From NCBI GenBank assembly GCA_902790525.1, contig CADASI010000002.1, forward strand, positions 1 to 64,000: DNA of 64,000 nucleotides. The letters are read 5' to 3'. Positions 56,456-64,000 of the stretch are shown here, piece by piece (positions within the stretch are counted from its first letter, which is position 1; each line of letters opens with the position of its first letter). The position numbers and the translations under genes were made by a program. This DNA is from an uncultured Eubacteriales bacterium. Its GTDB lineage: Bacteria > Bacillota > Clostridia > Christensenellales > Aristaeellaceae. Below the pieces are notes generated by a model. That model saw nothing but the letters and a program-made list of their open reading frames with translations, did no database searches and had not been told where the DNA came from.

Positions 56456-57865
56456 TCACTCCTGTTGCGGGAAAAGGCTTGCCATGCTCAAACGTTCCTG
56501 CGCCACTTCCTGCGCGAGCGCCTTTGCGTCCTCTTCGGTCATCTTTTCAAACTTGACGAGGTATTTCCAAACAGGAACCCAGCCTTGCAAAACGTAGGAT
56601 TTCCAGTTGGCCTTGTCCTCTTCGTAGTTATATGTGATGTCCCCGAAAGAAAACGCTATCTCGTATTCGCCCGCCGGTGCCAGATTCAGCAGGGTTGCCA
56701 GCGCGTCAGCGCCATACACAGCCTGCTCAATGGCCGCTTGCAGCGCGTCCCGGTCATCCTTGATCGTCTGGATCGTGTCACGGTCATCGGCCTCAACCTG
56801 TGTCGCGGTAATCATGCCGGTCTGCCCGTCAAGTACGAAAACGCCCTCGGAAAAACCGCATTTGACGCCTGCCAGAGACAGGTCAAAGTTGATGTCCTTT
56901 ATACGCGCCTCGGTCTGAAGCGTCGGGACGTGTTCGCGGATCGCCGCGTTGCCGGTATCATCCACGTTCATGCCCAGACCCTTGACGAAACGGGGGAGCT
57001 TGAAGCGCTGATTCTGTGCGCCCTTTATAACGGCCTGCCCGACAAAGGTGACGTGCTTGCTGTCCTCAACCTCCGTGTCTTTGCGGCTGATCGCCATGTC
57101 GATAGCCTCCAGCTCCGTGATCGCGTTTGCGAACACAGAAAGGCCCAGGGGCGAGGATGGGTCTATGTGATTCACGCCGGGAACGCGGAAATAAGCGAAC
57201 AGGGGCTTTTCCAAATTCTGGATTCGCGCCTCTTCCTGCATCTCCGCCCATTCGTCAACGCTATTCAGGGGAACCTCGGAGCCCAGCATAAAGGCGTCGT
57301 TGTTCAGCGTTGCCCGGTTCTTAAAGGCTCGGTTGGTGACGATATACAGATCACCCTCGAAACGGTGATACTCCAGGCGCGTGAAATGGTCGTTGCCTTG
57401 AATAATGTGCTGTGCGAATATCGCGCCGACGATTTCGCCGTTGCTGTCCATCTTCGTGATGCCAAAGTCACCGGGCAAGATAAAATCCCAGGTCTGCCCG
57501 TTATACTTCAGCATCATACCACCCATGCGCACAGCGTCTTTGACTCGATCCGGCAGGCGTTTCAAGAGATCATCACATATCTCCTGAAGATACTCGGCGC
57601 GGGCGCTGTTGCCCGAAACGGCGATTCCCAGGTCAAGCGTTATCAGCTTGGCGCGTGTGTCCGCGATATGCTTTGCCATGTTGACGGTTTTCACCCCGTC
57701 CTCGGGATTGAGCCACGCCGGTTTACCCGTCGAAATATCATCCCATTTCTGCAAGGCGGTTTCCATCTTCGGGGATTGAATGAGATGCACATGAAACGCC
57801 CTGCCGACTTCCGCGTTATTGAACATTCCTTTCAACCTCCCCCACATTCGGGAAAATATATTCAC
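56456..57865 (-). CDS. Phage portal protein
   Basis: A 469-residue SPP1-type portal protein. Segments include NMAKHIADTRAKLITLDLGI and GVNHIDPSSPLGLSVFANAI, with a C-terminal acidic region (MTEEDAKALAQEVAQERL). Twelve copies form the channel through which DNA enters the head. It starts at GTG 57865 after AGGGGTGA, 13 bp after the terminase gene. Confidence 0.87.
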   Translation of the reverse strand: MNIFSRMWGRLKGMFNNAEVGRAFHVHLIQSPKMETALQKWDDISTGKPAWLNPEDGVKTVNMAKHIADTRAKLITLDLGIAVSGNSARAEYLQEICDDLLKRLPDRVKDAVRMGGMMLKYNGQTWDFILPGDFGITKMDSNGEIVGAIFAQHIIQGNDHFTRLEYHRFEGDLYIVTNRAFKNRATLNNDAFMLGSEVPLNSVDEWAEMQEEARIQNLEKPLFAYFRVPGVNHIDPSSPLGLSVFANAITELEAIDMAISRKDTEVEDSKHVTFVGQAVIKGAQNQRFKLPRFVKGLGMNVDDTGNAAIREHVPTLQTEARIKDINFDLSLAGVKCGFSEGVFVLDGQTGMITATQVEADDRDTIQTIKDDRDALQAAIEQAVYGADALATLLNLAPAGEYEIAFSFGDITYNYEEDKANWKSYVLQGWVPVWKYLVKFEKMTEEDAKALAQEVAQERLSMASLFPQQE

Positions 57866-57878
57866 GGTCGATCACCCC

Positions 57879-59114
57879 TCACACGATCCACTGTAATTCA
57901 GTGCGGAGTGCTGTTCGGCAGAAATATCGGAGCTGATCCATGCTGTGATCGTTTTCTTTGATAACCTCGTCGCGGAGTGACTTCTCATTCCACGCATAGG
58001 TTTCAAATTCTTCAAAGGTCGATTTACAGCTTTCATGGAAATACAGGCAACCGGCATTCAGGAATTTCGTCACATCCTGAATGCCGTTCAAAACATCGTT
58101 GTCGGCTTTTATGACGATGTACTTTCCGTATTTCTGGATAGTTTCAATGAACGAGCTTGCCGACGGGTCGATCACAATGTACTGGATCGGAACCTCGCCA
58201 ATCAGCTCGTGTAGCATTTTGTAATAGGCTTCGTTGTCCACGCGGTTCTCGCTGCCGCCCTTATAGTACAGCTCCTTAACCATCGTGGCTCGTTGCTGCG
58301 CCGGGTCAAAATCCCACAATCCCGCCGCAAAGGGATTGACGGTTCCATAGTCCACGGCAACGTAATAGCGGTGAGATGCCTGATATTCAACCGGCCCAAA
58401 AACACGGTGAATATCCCGATTGAACATCGGGTAAACCAGGCCCTCCGCCTTAACCCACAACCCCAGAATATACCGGCGATAGAACACGCCGGAATACATG
58501 TTCTCGTAACGCCGCCTGATCTTATCGGACAGGCTCAAGTTATCGGCCATCGTGAAATGCAGATACAGCATATTGCGCTTGACGCATTGCTTGATCCACT
58601 CCACATAGAACCAGTGTGACGGGTTTTCGGGGTTGCAGTTGAACCAGAATTTCGAGCCATCCACCGAACAGCGGCCCATTGTCTGCTCGACGAAAGACCG
58701 GGGCATAAGGGCAACCTCGTCGAACAGCACGCCCGCCAGGGTGACGCCCTGAACCAGCTTTGCGCTCGATTCATCCTTGCCGCCGAACATATAATAGACG
58801 TTCGTGACGCCGTTTGCGGTCACGATCAACTTGTTCTCCGTGCGCCGTTCGACGATACTGTATATACCCTCCAGCCATTCAGGAAGATGGTTTGTCACGT
58901 TACGCCGCAAGGCTTCTATGGTCTTGCCGCATATAGCAAAATACTGGCCGTTGAAATTGCTCATGCTCCACATGAGAAATCCCACGGCCATTGAAACGGT
59001 TTTGCCTGATCGGATAGAGCCGTCGCAGATAATCCCATCAAAATGCCTATACTGTTCCCTGATCCACCACGTCAGCGTCAGGTTTTGCCGCGTGCTGAAG
59101 TTCTGGTATATCAT
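57879..59114 (-). CDS. terL: Terminase large subunit (PBSX type)
   Basis: A 411-residue packaging motor. The ATPase has Walker A GSIRSGKT near residue 32 and Walker B GVLFDEVAL near 130. The nuclease part begins around 245 with YYVAVDYGTVNPFA and has IVIDPSASSF and a late acidic site near ENDHSMD. It cuts and pumps phage DNA into the head. It overlaps the small subunit gene by 68 bp. Confidence 0.92.
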   Translation of the reverse strand: MIYQNFSTRQNLTLTWWIREQYRHFDGIICDGSIRSGKTVSMAVGFLMWSMSNFNGQYFAICGKTIEALRRNVTNHLPEWLEGIYSIVERRTENKLIVTANGVTNVYYMFGGKDESSAKLVQGVTLAGVLFDEVALMPRSFVEQTMGRCSVDGSKFWFNCNPENPSHWFYVEWIKQCVKRNMLYLHFTMADNLSLSDKIRRRYENMYSGVFYRRYILGLWVKAEGLVYPMFNRDIHRVFGPVEYQASHRYYVAVDYGTVNPFAAGLWDFDPAQQRATMVKELYYKGGSENRVDNEAYYKMLHELIGEVPIQYIVIDPSASSFIETIQKYGKYIVIKADNDVLNGIQDVTKFLNAGCLYFHESCKSTFEEFETYAWNEKSLRDEVIKENDHSMDQLRYFCRTALRTELQWIV

Positions 59115-59505
59115 CCGTGTTCACCTTCCCGGCGGCCACGTTCAAAAGCGCCTCAATCAAGTTGTTTTCCTTGCTTGCCGCGCTCATGCCGCCCTCGCCC
59201 AGCAGCTCAAGCACCTTGTCAAAGGCGTACACATTGCCCGCCTGCGCCAGCTTGCCGATTGCGACGATCATTTGCATTTTGTTGGTCATATCGTCCGACT
59301 CGATGCCGAGACGCTTCAGCCTGTTTTTCGTCCTGCCGTCCACGACAGGCAGGTCGCAAAACATCTGCATCATTTCAGCGGCGGCCTTTTTCTGAGCACG
59401 CCGCTCCGCGCAAACCTTACCGCCCTTGGAGCCGATAGCCTTGCGCTCTTCCATTGTGCGCTGATTCATCGGAATCAGGTTCTTGTTCTGTGGCCTGTCA
59501 CTCAT
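59047..59505 (-). CDS. Terminase small subunit-like protein
   Basis: A 152-residue protein directly upstream of and overlapping terL. The N-terminus is basic (KAIGSKGGKVCAERRAQKKA), then helical segments. It recognises phage DNA and stimulates the large subunit; role inferred from position and size. ATG 59505 follows GGAGGTGG. Confidence 0.7.
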   Translation of the reverse strand: MSDRPQNKNLIPMNQRTMEERKAIGSKGGKVCAERRAQKKAAAEMMQMFCDLPVVDGRTKNRLKRLGIESDDMTNKMQMIVAIGKLAQAGNVYAFDKVLELLGEGGMSAASKENNLIEALLNVAAGKVNTDDIPELQHAAKPDADVVDQGTV

Positions 59506-59568
59506 TGCCGCCACCTCCTTTCAGGCATGAAAATACCCTCCGCCGTGATCCGTGCGGAGGGTTGATGC

Positions 59569-59736
59569 TTACTTTTTCTTCTTGGCCGGTGTCTTCTTGG
59601 TCGCCGTGGGCTTCTCCTTTTTCGGCGCGGGTTTATCCGCAAAGAACAGCCCCCGGCTCTTGGCGTCAGTTGCCCGGTCATCCGAACCGAAACGATCATA
59701 GGGACTGTATTCGGGCTTTTTCGTCTTGGTCGCCAT
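59569..59736 (-). CDS. Tiny lysine-rich phage protein (55 aa), first copy
   Basis: A 55-residue protein: starts MATKTKKPEYSPYDRFGSDD and ends ATKKTPAKKKK. AGGAGG lies 9 bases before the ATG. It follows the larger ADP-ribosyltransferase-like gene by 13 bp. Its C-terminus matches that of the second tiny protein at 60639-60800 (KKAPAKKKK), and each follows a MAKGKS-type gene, so a gene pair seems to have been duplicated. It may bind DNA or neutralise charge; that is a guess. Confidence 0.65.
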   Translation of the reverse strand: MATKTKKPEYSPYDRFGSDDRATDAKSRGLFFADKPAPKKEKPTATKKTPAKKKK

Positions 59737-59749
59737 AGCGTTGAACCTC

Positions 59750-60568
59750 CTATTGCTTGGTCACATGCACCACGAGCTCAATCTGATTCAAGTGCATGTT
59801 GGTTCCCTTCATACTGCCCTTGGGATGCGCTTTCGCGCCGGACAGCTTCACGTCGAGTATTTCGTAATTCGGCTTGCCCTTGCTCGGGGCCATAATCATC
59901 TCGCCCAGGGCGTTGGTCTTGCCAGATAACGGGTCTTTCTTGGGGCTGTTGCCCGGCATGACCGACTGAACGTTCGCGTCAACCTTATAGGTGATCTTGA
60001 CGAAACGCTCCTTGAATGTGGCCTTATCCCACTTGCTGCCAGCGCCGGGGGCATTCGCAAAGTCATTATACGATCCAGTGACGTACTTGTTCTCGCCATA
60101 CTGCTTGCCAACGAGCGCCTGTTTCAGCGCATCGACGCTCATTTTCGTCGCGTCGCCATGTATGCCGTTGGCTTTCAGAATGTCGTTCACAAAATCAGCG
60201 TGATCGTACCTGGTCAGGTTGATATTGTGGCCGGTATTGTGCATCGAACCCATGAGCGCGTCGTGCATTTCCTGCTGCTTCGCGCTCAGGGGGAGTCCCT
60301 GCGACAACGCCCAATTCAAATCCTGCGAGGGACTGTGTAGCCCATCCGCGCTCGGGGCGGCGTATGCAGGCTCCGGGTCAGGGTCGGTATAGAAGGTCAT
60401 CGCGCCTTTTTCGGCAGGCGTGAGGTTCTGCTGCTGGTAATACGCCGCGCCCGCGTAAAGGTCATGATGTTCCTGCGGATCAAAAGCCGCAAAGCCCTTC
60501 TCGTCCTTTTCGGGCGGCCCTTGTTCCTTCGGCGCGGTTGTTCCCAGGCTGGATTTGCCTTTAGCCAT
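59750..60568 (-). CDS. ADP-ribosyltransferase-like phage protein (divergent)
   Basis: A 272-residue protein beginning MAKGKSSLGTTAP. The N-terminal third is disordered and acidic. The C-terminal half follows the order of the ADP-ribosyltransferase fold: a basic strand LTRYDHADFV, a strand KYVTGSYNDFANA in the place of the S-T-S motif, and a turn GEMIMAPSKGKPNYEI in the place of the catalytic Glu loop. The first Glu of the ExE motif is missing. Such proteins, packed near the terminase in Firmicute phages, may be injected to modify host targets. The fold assignment is tentative. Confidence 0.55.
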   Translation of the reverse strand: MAKGKSSLGTTAPKEQGPPEKDEKGFAAFDPQEHHDLYAGAAYYQQQNLTPAEKGAMTFYTDPDPEPAYAAPSADGLHSPSQDLNWALSQGLPLSAKQQEMHDALMGSMHNTGHNINLTRYDHADFVNDILKANGIHGDATKMSVDALKQALVGKQYGENKYVTGSYNDFANAPGAGSKWDKATFKERFVKITYKVDANVQSVMPGNSPKKDPLSGKTNALGEMIMAPSKGKPNYEILDVKLSGAKAHPKGSMKGTNMHLNQIELVVHVTKQ

Positions 60569-60638
60569 ATATTACACCTCATGCAAAAGAAAAGCAACAG
60601 GGAACCTGTGTTCTCTGTTGCTCTTCGGGGATCGTGGT

Positions 60639-60800
60639 TTACTTTTTCTTCTTGGCCGGTGCCTTCTTCGCGGCGGCCTCATTCTTCTTGATGCGGGCTT
60701 TCAGCTCCGCCATAGAAGGCAGGCCCTCCATGTCGGCTTTCTGCCGCATTTCGATCAGTTTCTTGTGTTCCGGGGTTCCCGGTTTAATATCCCTTGCCAT
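60639..60800 (-). CDS. Tiny lysine-rich phage protein (53 aa), second copy
   Basis: A 53-residue protein: starts MARDIKPGTPEHKKLIEMRQ and ends AAKKAPAKKKK. GGAGG lies upstream of the ATG, 12 bp after the ADP-ribosyltransferase gene. The last twelve codons are nearly the same at DNA level as those of the copy at 59569 (CCGGCCAAGAAGAAAAAGTA shared), which supports a duplicated gene pair. Confidence 0.65.
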   Translation of the reverse strand: MARDIKPGTPEHKKLIEMRQKADMEGLPSMAELKARIKKNEAAAKKAPAKKKK

Positions 60801-60812
60801 GATGCGCCCTCC

Positions 60813-61442
60813 TTAATCATCAACGTCGATAAACAGCTCGGTCTTGGACTTATTCCAATACGCTTTTGTGATCTTCTTGCCCTTCATCATGTCGGTTTGC
60901 GAATGGAGAACCTCGTTCTCGGAGCTGAGCTTGGAAATGTGCTTGAAGGGCATTCCCGTCTTGCCGCCCTTATAGGTGACAAGCACAGACACATTATCCT
61001 TGTCAGAATATCCGAAATTACCAAAGTTCATCGCGGTTTTCTTGGTCGCCGAGAAACTGGTTGCACCGTCCTCTTTCCAAACGCCGCTCTGCACGATGGT
61101 ATCAAGATATTCCTGGACTGATCCCGCGCCTTTATTCTTCGCAAAGCCGAGGCTCACGTGAATACCACGATACTGTTTCCCGCTGTAAACGGGTGTTTTC
61201 GGGCTGTCAATGACCTTGTTTATCAGGTCATTCGCCGCCTGATCGCTGCCATTGTGAATGCTGTGGTAGCCGCTGCCCGAGTATGATTCCATCGTGGAAA
61301 CCGCTTTCTGCGCCTCTTTATGATCCATGCCCGTGTACATCTTTACCCACGCGACCTTTTTGGACTTGGGTATGTTCGCACCGAACATGTCAATGTCGTT
61401 CACCTGCGGATGCGACACGACATTAGATTTTCCCTTAGCCAT
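60813..61442 (-). CDS. ADP-ribosyltransferase (R-S-E type) encoded by the phage
   Basis: A 209-residue protein with a clear R-S-E signature of arginine-type mono-ADP-ribosyltransferases: KQYRGIHVSLG for the Arg strand (about 98), GATSFSATKKTAMNFGN for the S-T-S motif (about 128), and LSSENEVLHS for the E-x-E loop (about 172). It would transfer ADP-ribose from NAD to a host protein. It begins MAKGKSNVVSH like its neighbour at 59750. Being in the packaging region, it may travel in the virion. The target is unknown. Confidence 0.75.
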   Translation of the reverse strand: MAKGKSNVVSHPQVNDIDMFGANIPKSKKVAWVKMYTGMDHKEAQKAVSTMESYSGSGYHSIHNGSDQAANDLINKVIDSPKTPVYSGKQYRGIHVSLGFAKNKGAGSVQEYLDTIVQSGVWKEDGATSFSATKKTAMNFGNFGYSDKDNVSVLVTYKGGKTGMPFKHISKLSSENEVLHSQTDMMKGKKITKAYWNKSKTELFIDVDD

Positions 61443-61451
61443 AATTATACC

Positions 61452-62111
61452 TCACTGACCGCGCTCGGTCAAGCCGCCGTGCCACTTATCCGTAAACGAC
61501 GGAATTTGATATATCAGGCCGCTTTCCTGATCGCCCTTCAAGGCGTCAGGGACGCGGCCTTTCCAGATGATTTGCGTAGGCTTCAGACGCTCCAGCATCG
61601 CCTTATAGCCGGTCAGGAGCCACTCGCGGTTTTCCTTCGCCGTGACCATGCCAACGCTTGACATCGCCACCACGCCGCCCACGGGCTCGCCATCAAAGCA
61701 CCATTCCAGCGTGTCAGGGCTTGACCATGTAATCGTCGGTATGACGGTCAGGCCATGCGCCTGCCAGTATGCGGCGCACCAGTGCTTACGGTAATGGTTA
61801 TAGAGCTGTATCACCTTCGGGAAATCCGAATAAGGCGAAAAGTCAGGCGAACAGACCGCTTGGAACCTCGCCAGAATAGGCGTGTACACGTCCGGCTGTT
61901 TCCAGACGCGCTCAAACTGGTAATCGTCGATGAAGAAATGAACGCCGTGACGCTCAGGCTCTTCACAGCCCTTGAAATAATTAAAGCCGATCCAGTTTTC
62001 AACCTGAATCGACTTTACCGGCGATATAACCGGGATCTCATACGGGCCAGCGCCCCAAAAGTAGGCTTTTTGCAGATTTTCATAATTCCGCGTCGCCCGA
62101 TATGTGTTCAT
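61452..62111 (-). CDS. DUF4417-domain phage protein
   Basis: A 219-residue protein. Its pattern VENWIGFNYFKGCEEPERHG, HFFIDDYQFERVWKQPD and SDFPKVIQLYNHYRKHWCAA corresponds to DUF4417, a family frequent in Firmicute prophages and of unknown function. It is the first gene of the packaging operon after a terminator. Confidence 0.75.
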   Translation of the reverse strand: MNTYRATRNYENLQKAYFWGAGPYEIPVISPVKSIQVENWIGFNYFKGCEEPERHGVHFFIDDYQFERVWKQPDVYTPILARFQAVCSPDFSPYSDFPKVIQLYNHYRKHWCAAYWQAHGLTVIPTITWSSPDTLEWCFDGEPVGGVVAMSSVGMVTAKENREWLLTGYKAMLERLKPTQIIWKGRVPDALKGDQESGLIYQIPSFTDKWHGGLTERGQ

Positions 62112-62124
62112 GCTGATACCTCAC

Positions 62125-62164
62125 AAAAACGGGCCGTAACGTAAACCGCCATACGTTACGGCCC
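62125..62164 (-). terminator. Strong terminator before the packaging operon
   Basis: Segments 62131-62143 (GGGCCGTAACGTA) and 62152-62164 are perfect complements with an 8-base loop. On the minus strand a T-run (62129-62125) follows. It ends the transcript coming from the sigma-like gene and lies 13 bp before the start of the DUF4417 gene. Confidence 0.85.
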
Positions 62165-62246
62165 TTGGCTGCCGATGCCAGAGAAAGGAGGAAAGATCAC
62201 CGGCAAAAGAACGGGGGCCTCCCGTGTCCGGGAAACCCACGATACC

Positions 62247-62280
62247 AGTATAGCACAGACGAACCGAACAGAACGAACAG
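62247..62280 (-). promoter_or_regulatory. Possible late promoter with direct repeats
   Basis: The minus strand has TATACT (62252-62247) and, in the -35 area, two direct repeats CTGTTCGTT and CTGTTCGGTT (62280-62262). There is no good -35 box, so an activator would be needed, perhaps the sigma-like protein encoded directly upstream. The terminator at 62125-62164 lies between this promoter and its first gene. Confidence 0.35.
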
Positions 62281-62300
62281 GATCACGATTTAATCAGCTT

Positions 62301-62705
62301 TTAACAGTCCCGCGAACGCTCCAGATAGCGCGTGCATGTCATGCGCACGCTATCGGCGGTGCAATCGCCACCGATGCAGCAGGCCACTTGATGCCAGGTC
62401 AGGCCACTCACAAAACGGTATGTAAATATCTGCCGGGTCAGCGCGTCGCCAATATCGGCGATATACCTCTCAAGGCGATTGCGCTCATACAGACATTGCA
62501 TGTGTTTGGCCTCAATGATGCTTTTCAGGTCGGCGATTTCAGCCGCGTAACGCCCCGTCCGATCCGACGGAATGCCGCTCCCGGGCATACCTGTCAGCAC
62601 TTGCGCCCCCGGCTGCATCTTTGCCTCCAGCTCCGCCAGTCGGCGCTTATCCATCTCGATTTCACGATTCAAGTAATACAGTTGCGATAATTCCCGAATA
62701 GTCAT
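62301..62705 (-). CDS. Sigma-70 region 4-like phage transcription regulator
   Basis: A 134-residue protein with a coiled-coil N-terminal half (YLNREIEMDKRRLAELEAKM) and a C-terminal helix-turn-helix LTRQIFTYRFVSGLTWHQVA, then TADSVRMTCTRYLE. This is the layout of sigma-like late regulators of Firmicute phages (ArpU/DUF1492 class). It probably switches on the packaging and structural operon directly downstream. GAAGGAG precedes the ATG. Confidence 0.75.
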   Translation of the reverse strand: MTIRELSQLYYLNREIEMDKRRLAELEAKMQPGAQVLTGMPGSGIPSDRTGRYAAEIADLKSIIEAKHMQCLYERNRLERYIADIGDALTRQIFTYRFVSGLTWHQVACCIGGDCTADSVRMTCTRYLERSRDC

Positions 62706-62811
62706 CCTCTGCTCCTTCCCGCGTCAGGTCGCCGGAAACGGCCATACAGCCGCCCCCGCGCCCGCTGTGATAAATTCCCCGCCGTAACGCGCGGGGACGG
62801 CGAGACGGGCT

Positions 62812-64000
62812 TCACCGGCCCGCCCGCGCCGCTTTCGCGCTTTCCAGACGAACACGCAGGGAGGCGAGGAGGCTTTCCTGCACATTCTCGTTTGACGCCA
62901 GGGCTTTCATAACATCCTCGTCCCGTCCACCCTGCACAATTAGGTGATGCACCACGACGGGGTGACGCTGCCCCTGCCGGTATAGTCGCCGGTTTGCCTG
63001 AATGTACTGCTCAAGGCTCCATATCAGACCAAACCAAATCACGTGATGCCCGCCCGCCTGAAGGTTCAGCCCATACGAACAGCTTTGCGGTTGGGCCAAT
63101 AGAAGATCAACCTCGCCCGCGTTCCAGGCGTCCGCGTCGTCCGCGCCCTTGTACACGCGCACGCGCAAATGAGCCGGGTCGTAAGTGCTGCCCTTAAAGT
63201 TACCGATTCGCGCCCCGTGTTCCAACAGCGTCTTTTCCAGCCGGGACAAATCATGCTGGAAGTTGTAATATACGATTGCGTGTTGCCCGTTCAGGGCCTC
63301 CACAAGCTCCAGAAACGCCTCCAGCTTGCATGTATGGATCGACGTAAACATGCCATCCTCGCCGTACACAGCCCCGTTGCAAAGCTGTAACAGCTTGCCG
63401 GTGAGGGTCGCCTGCGTGCTGGCCGTGATCGTCGTGTCCGCGTCGATTTTCAGCAGCATCTCGCGCTCCAGACGGTCATAGGCGCGTTTTGCCGCCGGGT
63501 CAAGCACCACGGGAATATCATCATACACCAGCTCCGGCATGGTCAGATAATCCTCGGCTTTCATCGAAATGCAAATGTCGCTTATCAAGCGACGGATCTC
63601 CTCCGGGGCTCCTTCCTTCGGCGCATAGCTGTAAATCATATCCCGGCTCCGCTTATCCGGGACGAAATACAGATCGCGGTAAACGCTGATCGTCCGTCCG
63701 AGACGCTGCCCGCCATCCAGCAGATAAACCTGCGCCCACAGATCGGTCAATCCATGCGGGGACGGCGTGCCGGTCAGCTCCACCAGGCGACGGATGTGAG
63801 GGCGAACAGACTTCAGCGCCCGAAACCGTCGCGCCCGGTGATTCTTGAAGGAGCTGGATTCATCGAGCACCACCATGTCAAAGGGCCATTTGTTGCGGTA
63901 GTAGTCCACAAGCCATTGCACGTTTTCGCGGTTGATGACGTAAATATCCGCCGGTTTATGCAAAGCGGTGATGCGCTGGGCCGCCGAACCGAGCACCGTG
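62812..64000 (-). CDS. SNF2-type DEAD-box helicase of phage (N-terminus beyond window)
   Basis: The visible 396 codons cover the rest of a phage SNF2-like helicase; the Walker A part is off the right edge. Seen here: VVLDESSSFKN (motif II, DESS in place of DEAH), LVELTGTPSPHGLTDLWAQV (motif III), and the second RecA domain with AIVYYNFQHDLSRL, LLLAQPQSCSYGLNLQAGGH (motif V), and QANRRLYRQGQ (motif VI, Q-x-x-x-R-x-x-R-x-G-Q). The frame is open at 64000. It probably acts in phage DNA replication. Confidence 0.88.
   Translation of the reverse strand, partial: TVLGSAAQRITALHKPADIYVINRENVQWLVDYYRNKWPFDMVVLDESSSFKNHRARRFRALKSVRPHIRRLVELTGTPSPHGLTDLWAQVYLLDGGQRLGRTISVYRDLYFVPDKRSRDMIYSYAPKEGAPEEIRRLISDICISMKAEDYLTMPELVYDDIPVVLDPAAKRAYDRLEREMLLKIDADTTITASTQATLTGKLLQLCNGAVYGEDGMFTSIHTCKLEAFLELVEALNGQHAIVYYNFQHDLSRLEKTLLEHGARIGNFKGSTYDPAHLRVRVYKGADDADAWNAGEVDLLLAQPQSCSYGLNLQAGGHHVIWFGLIWSLEQYIQANRRLYRQGQRHPVVVHHLIVQGGRDEDVMKALASNENVQESLLASLRVRLESAKAARAGR

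Larger units (their letters stand above)
26409..64000 (-). mobile_element. Siphovirus-like prophage carrying a diversity-generating retroelement (incomplete at right)
   Basis: From the 3' end of tRNA-Ala onwards all genes lie on the minus strand and form a phage map: helicase and late regulator, packaging, head, connectors, tail assembly chaperones, tape measure, baseplate, receptor-binding protein with DGR, endolysin, holin, small accessory genes. The tape measure of about 1510 residues predicts a long flexible tail. Base composition drops relative to the host genes. Integrase, repressor and replication genes are not seen and should lie past 64000. The exact left boundary is inferred from the tRNA. 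Confidence 0.85.

Overview
This 64 kb window is high-GC DNA with strong Shine-Dalgarno sites, canonical TTGACA/TATAAT promoters and families typical of Bacillota. Decarboxylase sodium-pump subunits, proline-rich TPTPEP linkers, a CotH-like phage protein, InlB-type repeats and a DUF6273-like domain all suggest a gut- or rumen-type anaerobe of class Clostridia. No 16S gene is present, so this placement is inference.

Host region (1-26331). The left edge holds three genes of a biotin-dependent acyl-CoA decarboxylase pump (biotin carrier, OadG-like gamma, carboxyltransferase). Next come a membrane-anchored protein with four H-C...CxxC modules, a TetR repressor under a two-box operator, a GNAT acetyltransferase and a heterodimeric ABC exporter pair. 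These are followed by an MBL-fold hydrolase with a membrane methyltransferase, a Tat-exported FMN/FAD reductase with a divergent LysR regulator, and a non-ribosomal peptide synthetase (C-A-T-C-A-T-reductase) translationally coupled to a MATE transporter that carries a C-terminal HATPase domain. The NRPS is split into two overlapping frames exactly at the adenylation-domain hinge. A 122 bp MITE-like element lies just upstream of its promoter. A secreted beta-helix/ZinT-like protein follows.

Junction (25947-26408). A strong promoter reads into three tandem ~110 bp repeats. Each begins with an exact copy of the first 22 nt of tRNA-Ala(CGC), and the intact tRNA follows directly. The tRNA is the probable attachment site of a prophage.

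Prophage (about 26409 to beyond 64000, all genes on the minus strand). In transcription order it encodes a SNF2-type helicase, a sigma-like late regulator, a DUF4417 protein, two ADP-ribosyltransferase-like proteins each followed by a tiny lysine-rich protein, terminase, portal, minor capsid, scaffold, major capsid, connectors, tail proteins, a 1.5 kb-codon tape measure, baseplate and receptor-binding proteins, a complete diversity-generating retroelement (DGR), endolysin, holin, a block of small genes and an ADP-ribosylglycohydrolase next to the tRNA. Integrase and lysogeny genes are not in the window and should lie beyond 64000.

The strongest find is the DGR. A 121 bp template repeat and a 121 bp variable repeat differ at 20 positions, and every difference falls on a template adenine (20 of 33). 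The variable repeat is the 3' end of a 1947-residue tail protein, with Avd, the template and a reverse transcriptase directly downstream. Other notable items are the tRNA-derived transcribed repeat array, the duplicated ADP-ribosyltransferase module with an ADP-ribosylhydrolase in the same prophage, and the split NRPS.
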